Below, in pieces: positions 6,887 to 11,053 of a DNA stretch of 11,053 nt. The first letter of the stretch is position 1, and each line of letters opens with the position of its first letter. The notes beneath the pieces were generated by a model. That model was not told the origin of the DNA and ran no database searches. It saw nothing but the letters and a program-made list of their open reading frames with translations. Position numbers and translations under genes: made by a program. The stretch comes from Anaerolineales bacterium (GTDB taxonomy: Bacteria; Chloroflexota; Anaerolineae; Anaerolineales; E44-bin32): the NCBI GenBank assembly GCA_030606845.1, contig JAUWFP010000050.1:1-11053 (forward strand). The letters are read 5' to 3'.

Positions 6887-8215
6887 CGCCAGAATTACTG
6901 GAACCAATTGCTTTTTGCGAGAGACCATACCGCGAGCTTCGTACGTTTCATCTGGCAGACGCTTATATGGCAGCTCATAAAGAAGCGCTGGAGCTCTGCG
7001 GATTACGATCCGGCTCGAACCGTCTACGATATCGGTCACCATTAGAAGTGCGAAGCTCAAACCGCGTCCTTCGATGAGCTTGTCCAGCGCGTCATTGAGC
7101 CCTGAAAGATGATCATCCACTTCACGAAGATCGGTAACTTCAGCCTGAGCAATTCCAAATTTTAATCCGGCGGATTCATAAATTTTCAAGTCGCTCGAAA
7201 TAACATCGTCGGGTTCACGTGACGCGAGCCCGGCTGCTGCTTTAAGCACCGCCTCACCGAAGCTCTCAGCAGATTCGTTCTCCAATGGAGAACCACCGAC
7301 GAAAGCCCACCGTCCAAGGCGTTCACATGCACGGTGATCGCGATCGGTAGTTGTTGGGGAGTTTAGGCGAAGCGTATCCGAGACCACACCAGCAAGGAGC
7401 AACCCGGCGATTGCAGGCGGGGCGCTCATGCCATTGTCCTCCATCCGCTCGGAGACCAGCGTGCTTGTGCTCCCGACTGGGTCCACACGGAATCGAATAG
7501 GCAGCCGCGTCGGCGGATTGTTCACGCGATGGTGATCCAGAACTTCAAGAAGATCGGCTTCATCCAATGATCGGATCGACTGACTTACTTCATTGTGATC
7601 AACAAGAATGACCTGGAGACGCGGCGGATTGAGCAAATCCCGCTGCCGGCATATACCGACATAGCGCCCATCCTGATCAACCACCCAGAAATCATTACGT
7701 TCTTCGCGCAGCACCCTGGGGAGCCCCTCACGTATTCGCGAGCTGGAGAGGAATTTCGGCACATCGGTGTCAGCCACTTCCCTGCACGGTTGATCGAAGA
7801 GTTCCTGAAGACGGATATCCTGTAACTCTAGTCTTGGTCCCACCAAATTGCTCAGGGATCGAAACAAGCTGAATCCAGAGATAAGACCGAATGGTATCCC
7901 ATTCGAATCAACAACCGGCGCTACCGTTCCTGTTCGATTGGCGATCGCCCACGCATCACGCAGTGTTTGATCCGGCGTAACGGTGTCATATCGATGAACG
8001 ACAACTTCGAAGCGGGGCGATGCATCACCCAGAAACTCAGGAGTAGATAATTCCAGCCTGTCGAGAACCCATGCTGTCTGTGCGTTAAGTGGGCCGGCGC
8101 GAGCAGCGACAACTTCGCCGTCGCCCTTAGCATTCCGGAACCAGGCATAGCCCATCGCAGATGCGATGGCATCGGTATCCGGGTTAACATGTCCAACGAC
8201 GTAGATCTTGCTCAT
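6872..8215 (-). CDS. ppaC: Manganese-dependent inorganic pyrophosphatase (family II, DHH) with two CBS domains
   Basis: This 447-residue protein hydrolyses pyrophosphate to phosphate in the cytoplasm. The catalytic DHH domain is split. GHVNPDTDAIAS (8-19, metal ligands His9, Asp13 and Asp15) opens the protein. A regulatory insert of two CBS domains (about 68-125 and 136-196) follows. The DHH domain resumes with LVDHNE (204-209), LDHHRV (226-231), VGSTSTLV (248-255) and GVVSDTLRLNSPTTTDRD (276-293). The DHHA2 domain ends with the SRKKQLVP signature (432-439). Its length fits the CBS-PPase class without a DRTGG domain, like that of Moorella; such enzymes are inhibited or activated by adenine nucleotides. 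I chose ATG 8215 over ATG 8236 because GGTGGAG lies about 10 bases upstream of it and would be inside the longer version, and because family members start right at the first strand. Its position inside a molybdenum hydroxylase cluster is unusual. Removal of PPi made during cofactor nucleotide-transfer steps is one possible reason. Confidence 0.96.
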   Translation of the reverse strand: MSKIYVVGHVNPDTDAIASAMGYAWFRNAKGDGEVVAARAGPLNAQTAWVLDRLELSTPEFLGDASPRFEVVVHRYDTVTPDQTLRDAWAIANRTGTVAPVVDSNGIPFGLISGFSLFRSLSNLVGPRLELQDIRLQELFDQPCREVADTDVPKFLSSSRIREGLPRVLREERNDFWVVDQDGRYVGICRQRDLLNPPRLQVILVDHNEVSQSIRSLDEADLLEVLDHHRVNNPPTRLPIRFRVDPVGSTSTLVSERMEDNGMSAPPAIAGLLLAGVVSDTLRLNSPTTTDRDHRACERLGRWAFVGGSPLENESAESFGEAVLKAAAGLASREPDDVISSDLKIYESAGLKFGIAQAEVTDLREVDDHLSGLNDALDKLIEGRGLSFALLMVTDIVDGSSRIVIRRAPALLYELPYKRLPDETYEARGMVSRKKQLVPVILALLEG

Positions 8216-8279
8216 TCTGTCTCTACTCCACCGCATTTATTGATGCCGCTGGTTGTGATTCTTATCAACCTATCTGCAT

Positions 8280-8293
8280 CCCCTCGCAAGGGG
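8280..8293 (-). other. Short GC-rich hairpin directly after the XdhD-like gene stop
   Basis: CCCCT (8280-8284) pairs perfectly with AGGGG (8289-8293) around a 4-base loop, immediately after the TGA of the XdhD-like gene. There is no run of T after it on the minus strand, so it does not qualify as an intrinsic terminator. It may slow 3' decay of the upstream message or weaken read-through. The rest of the 78-base gap holds the pyrophosphatase ribosome binding site and nothing else I can support. Confidence 0.35.
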
Positions 8294-11053
8294 TCATTCT
8301 TGCGATTTCAAGGCGCTCCAAACGCGTTCGGGCGTTACCGGCGCGATCAGCACGTCCGCGCCACAGGCATCCATGACCGCATTCGCAACTGCGGGTGCAA
8401 CACCGTCCATCGGGATCTCAGCAACTGCTTTCACACCAAAAGGATGGGAAGGCTCAAACGTCTCCACAAAGATCGTTTCCAGCTCAGGCATCTCGTGCGC
8501 GGCGAAGATATGATAATCACGGAAGTCAACCTCCCGCGGACGACCTTCTTCATCATAGAGCATTTCCTCACACACGGCATAGCCGAGCGCCTGTGTCATA
8601 CCACCTTCGACCTGCCCGGATGCTGTGAGAGGGTTAACAATCACGCCTGAATCGACAGCCATTAATAACCTATCGACGATCACCTGTCCGGTCTCGACGT
8701 CGACCGTCACCTCCGCAAACTGGGCAGCGAAGGGTGGAGGAGCGACAGGCGATACAAAGGAACCGACGCCCATAATCTGCTCCTGATCTTCGTGATGTAG
8801 CGCGTTGAGGGCAATCTCCTCCAACGTGATGGATCGCCCATCGGGTGACCAAGCACATCGATCTCTCAGCACAATCTCATCCGGCTGGATCTCATCTTTC
8901 CCCGTCCCCAGCATGCGCGCGGCGCGGTGGCGAATTCGATCCGACACTTTCTGGGCAGCGCCGACAACAGCCGCGCCGGAGATATAGGTCGTACTCGATG
9001 CGTATGCGCCTTTATCGAATGGGGTGAAATCCGTATCCGAAGAGTAGACGATGATATCTTCAACAGGAACACCCAGAACTTCAGCCGCTTGCTGAGCCAG
9101 GACAGTGTCCGAACCTGTGCCCAGGTCCGTCGCTCCAACCAGTAGATTAAAAGACCCATCTTCGTTGATTTTGATACTGGCGCCACCCATATCGAGGTAA
9201 GGGATGGCCGTCCCCTGCATTACTAAAGCGACGCCGATCCCCCGCCGGAGGTGAGGTTTTCCCTCGACCGTTTGCCACGTGGGGTTTTTGAACTTCGCGT
9301 CCCACCCTGCTCCAGCTCTGCCTTGCCGGACGCAATCCTCCAACCCACAGGTGTTAATTATCTCAGGCATGGGCTCTCGGCCTTCCGACCAGGCGGTGCT
9401 GAACGGATGCAGTTCACCAGCACGCAAAGCGTTCTTCAGCCGGAATTGCAGTGGATCAAGATTTAAATCGCGGGTGATCCGCTCCATGTGCCGTTCAACC
9501 GGCCAGAAACCTTGCGGAACACCGTAGCCTCGATAGGCGCCGGAGGGAGGTGTGTTCGTGTAGACGATATCTGCGTAGAAACGAATGTTTGGCGATTCGC
9601 GGTATGGGCCATCCCCCACATAAAGCGCCATTGCCTTGTGCCCGGTATTGCCGGTGACGGTGAGGGCATGACAGCCATAAGCGCCGGTATCGCTCAAAAC
9701 GAGCATCTCATTAGCCGTGATTGTGCCATCATTTTTTACACCCGTTTTCATGCTGATGCGCATAGGGTGGCGTGTTCGTGCTGCATAGAATTCCTCGGCG
9801 CGTGTAAATTCAAAACGCACTGGTCGACCTGTAGCAATTGTCAGATGCGCAGCCACATCCTCGACCAAAACTTCCTGTTTCCCGCCAAAACCGCCGCCAA
9901 TACGCGGCTTGATCACCCGTATCCGTTTCGCCGGTAGGTTTAGAACCGGCGCAATTTGACGGCGCACGTGGAAGGGAACCTGCGTGCTGGTACGGATCAC
10001 GAGGCGATCATCCTCATCCCAGTAAGTCACAACAACGTGCGGCTCGATATGCGCCGGACTTACTTTTGGAACTTCATAGGATGCATCAAAAATATGATCC
10101 GCTTCTGAAAAACCTTTCTCTACATCGCCAATGTCAATGTGGATCTGAGCGGCGAGGTTCCGGCTGGGATCCGAGTCAGCGAAATTAACATAATCCGGTT
10201 CGTCATGGATTTGCACCGCACCTTCAGCTTGAGCCTCTGCTGAATCTAGGATCGCCGGCAGTAGTTCATACTCCACATCGATTAAATGCAAAGCCTGCTC
10301 GGCGATCTCTTCAGTCTCTGCAGCGACGAAGGCCACGCGGTCACCGAAGAAACGCACCTTGTTGTCCAAAGAGAATGTATCGAGCGGACCCGGGATTGGG
10401 TCGGATTGACCCGCAGTGGAATACGCCACACGGGGTATGTCCTCCGAGGTTAATACGGCTGCCACGCCAGGCAGCGCACGAGCTTTGGAAGCATCGATCC
10501 GTTTGATCCAGGCGTGTGCCACCGGGCTGTGCAAGACTTTGGCGACCAACATCCCGCGCATCTCAATATCCGCCGTGAAAGCCGGCTTACCCGTGACCAG
10601 TTTGATCGCGTCGACTTTCGGCTCAGGAGAACCCACGGTCTGATAAGCCTCAGTCTTCGGGTTAATTTGAATTCGAGGCATGACGCTTATCTGCGTTGCG
10701 ATTTCAGGGCTATCCGATCTTAATAAAGTTCGGGGGTCTTCAACATCATCGGGAGGGAAGAACAGATCCGGTGGGGCTGGAAGCGGCGCTTCAAGAGGTT
10801 CCACAGGATCACCACGCAAGATAGCTGCGGCGCGCAGAACAGCTTGGACGGGTTTAATGTAGCCGGTGCAGCGGCAAAGTACACCAGAAAGCACTTCTCG
10901 AACCTGAGCTTCCGTTGGATTCGATTCTTCTTCCAATAAGGAGCGGGCAGCGAGGATCATCGCCGGCGTGCAAAAACCACATTGAATGGCTCCCGTATCA
11001 ACGAACGCCTGCTGTAAAGGATCAAGTCCTTTGCTTTCCCGCCAGCCATGCTG
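8294..11053 (-). CDS. Molybdenum hydroxylase 2Fe-2S / molybdopterin-binding fusion subunit (XdhD-like), N-terminus outside window
   Basis: The frame is open from the window edge (919 visible residues); the internal ATG at 10960 is not the start, because the codons before it encode AIQCGFCTPA, the second cluster motif of a 2Fe-2S domain. Visible cysteines are 25, 28, 60 and 62 (QCGFC and LCRC). By comparison with the complete 2Fe-2S domain at 4608-6041, about 70 residues with the plant-type cluster are missing at the right. A Pro-rich linker (about 80-130) leads to the Mo subunit: hammerhead domain about 140-270, then GGGFGGKQ (386-393), AYRGYGVPQ (506-514), DLGTGSD (643-649), KGAYASST (681-688) and GVKAVAEIP (873-881, catalytic Glu879). 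A fused 2Fe-2S-Mo chain is the layout of E. coli XdhD, a putative selenium-dependent hydroxylase. The Mo site differs from the 740-residue subunit: SPAHIEPH replaces the Gln-containing motif and GTG replaces GQG. It needs an FAD partner, either upstream of the window or shared. AYRGYG is not the CO dehydrogenase form I loop. Confidence 0.94.
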   Translation of the reverse strand, partial: QHGWRESKGLDPLQQAFVDTGAIQCGFCTPAMILAARSLLEEESNPTEAQVREVLSGVLCRCTGYIKPVQAVLRAAAILRGDPVEPLEAPLPAPPDLFFPPDDVEDPRTLLRSDSPEIATQISVMPRIQINPKTEAYQTVGSPEPKVDAIKLVTGKPAFTADIEMRGMLVAKVLHSPVAHAWIKRIDASKARALPGVAAVLTSEDIPRVAYSTAGQSDPIPGPLDTFSLDNKVRFFGDRVAFVAAETEEIAEQALHLIDVEYELLPAILDSAEAQAEGAVQIHDEPDYVNFADSDPSRNLAAQIHIDIGDVEKGFSEADHIFDASYEVPKVSPAHIEPHVVVTYWDEDDRLVIRTSTQVPFHVRRQIAPVLNLPAKRIRVIKPRIGGGFGGKQEVLVEDVAAHLTIATGRPVRFEFTRAEEFYAARTRHPMRISMKTGVKNDGTITANEMLVLSDTGAYGCHALTVTGNTGHKAMALYVGDGPYRESPNIRFYADIVYTNTPPSGAYRGYGVPQGFWPVERHMERITRDLNLDPLQFRLKNALRAGELHPFSTAWSEGREPMPEIINTCGLEDCVRQGRAGAGWDAKFKNPTWQTVEGKPHLRRGIGVALVMQGTAIPYLDMGGASIKINEDGSFNLLVGATDLGTGSDTVLAQQAAEVLGVPVEDIIVYSSDTDFTPFDKGAYASSTTYISGAAVVGAAQKVSDRIRHRAARMLGTGKDEIQPDEIVLRDRCAWSPDGRSITLEEIALNALHHEDQEQIMGVGSFVSPVAPPPFAAQFAEVTVDVETGQVIVDRLLMAVDSGVIVNPLTASGQVEGGMTQALGYAVCEEMLYDEEGRPREVDFRDYHIFAAHEMPELETIFVETFEPSHPFGVKAVAEIPMDGVAPAVANAVMDACGADVLIAPVTPERVWSALKSQE

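Noticed and set aside
8240..8268. Promoter for the pyrophosphatase gene (TTGATA at 8268-8263)
   Set aside because: The -35-like string is good, but no acceptable -10 lies 16-18 bases downstream; read-through from the upstream gene is simpler.
8280..8293. Rho-independent terminator after the XdhD-like gene
   Set aside because: The stem is only 5 bp and no T-tract follows on the minus strand.
9488..9937. Plus-strand open frame of 149 codons
   Set aside because: Fully inside the XdhD-like gene in antisense, without motifs or a convincing ribosome binding site.
8294..10960. Starting the XdhD-like gene at the ATG at 10960
   Set aside because: The 31 codons upstream stay open and encode QCGFCTPA, an essential part of the 2Fe-2S domain, so the true start is beyond the right edge.
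8294..11053. Aerobic CO dehydrogenase large subunit (CoxL)
   Set aside because: The active-site loop reads AYRGYGVPQ, not the form I AYxCSFR loop, and the protein is fused to a 2Fe-2S domain as in XdhD-type enzymes.
1..11053. CRISPR array, insertion sequence, tRNA or rRNA
   Set aside because: I see no regularly spaced direct repeats, transposase motifs, terminal inverted repeats or RNA gene signatures; the window is almost entirely protein coding.

Overview
The window is a single-direction gene cluster. Every gene I can support is on the minus strand, so transcription runs from right to left. It encodes molybdenum hydroxylases of the xanthine dehydrogenase (XDH) / aldehyde oxidase family with their maturation factors. 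Base composition is moderate (roughly balanced to slightly GC-rich) and gaps between genes are mostly below 110 bases. The mix of XDH-type subunits, a CBS-domain family II pyrophosphatase and a YqeB-like factor suggests an anaerobic or facultative bacterium, possibly Chloroflexota or Firmicutes-like. That placement is inference; there is no rRNA or marker gene here.

Order in the direction of transcription: (1) a large 2Fe-2S/molybdopterin fusion subunit, domain order as in E. coli XdhD, cut by the right edge (8294-11053); (2) a Mn-dependent family II inorganic pyrophosphatase with two CBS domains (6872-8215); (3) an XdhC/CoxI-type cofactor maturation protein whose GTG start shares a base with the pyrophosphatase stop (6051-6872); (4) an FAD-binding domain fused in front of a complete 2Fe-2S domain (4608-6041); (5) a two-helix membrane protein with a very basic tail (4095-4499); (6) a 568-residue protein of unknown function whose last third reads as a nucleoside phosphorylase / AMP nucleosidase-like domain (2379-4085); (7) a stand-alone molybdopterin-binding XDH subunit (90-2312); (8) at the left edge, the first 29 codons of a YqeB-like selenium-dependent molybdenum hydroxylase maturation protein, starting at GTG (1-87).

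Genes 4 and 7 together supply every domain of one complete XDH (FAD, two 2Fe-2S clusters, Mo site). Gene 1 carries its own 2Fe-2S domain and a different Mo active site, and needs an FAD partner. Genes 3 and 8 are likely cofactor maturation factors. The YqeB-like gene and the XdhD-like layout point to a possible selenium-dependent molybdenum hydroxylase. The nucleosidase-like gene could feed purine base to the hydroxylase, giving a salvage or degradation route from nucleotide to base to xanthine/urate; this is inference. The most unusual parts are the uncharacterised nucleosidase-like protein and its membrane-protein neighbour, sitting between the two halves of one enzyme, and the reversed FAD-then-2Fe-2S fusion.
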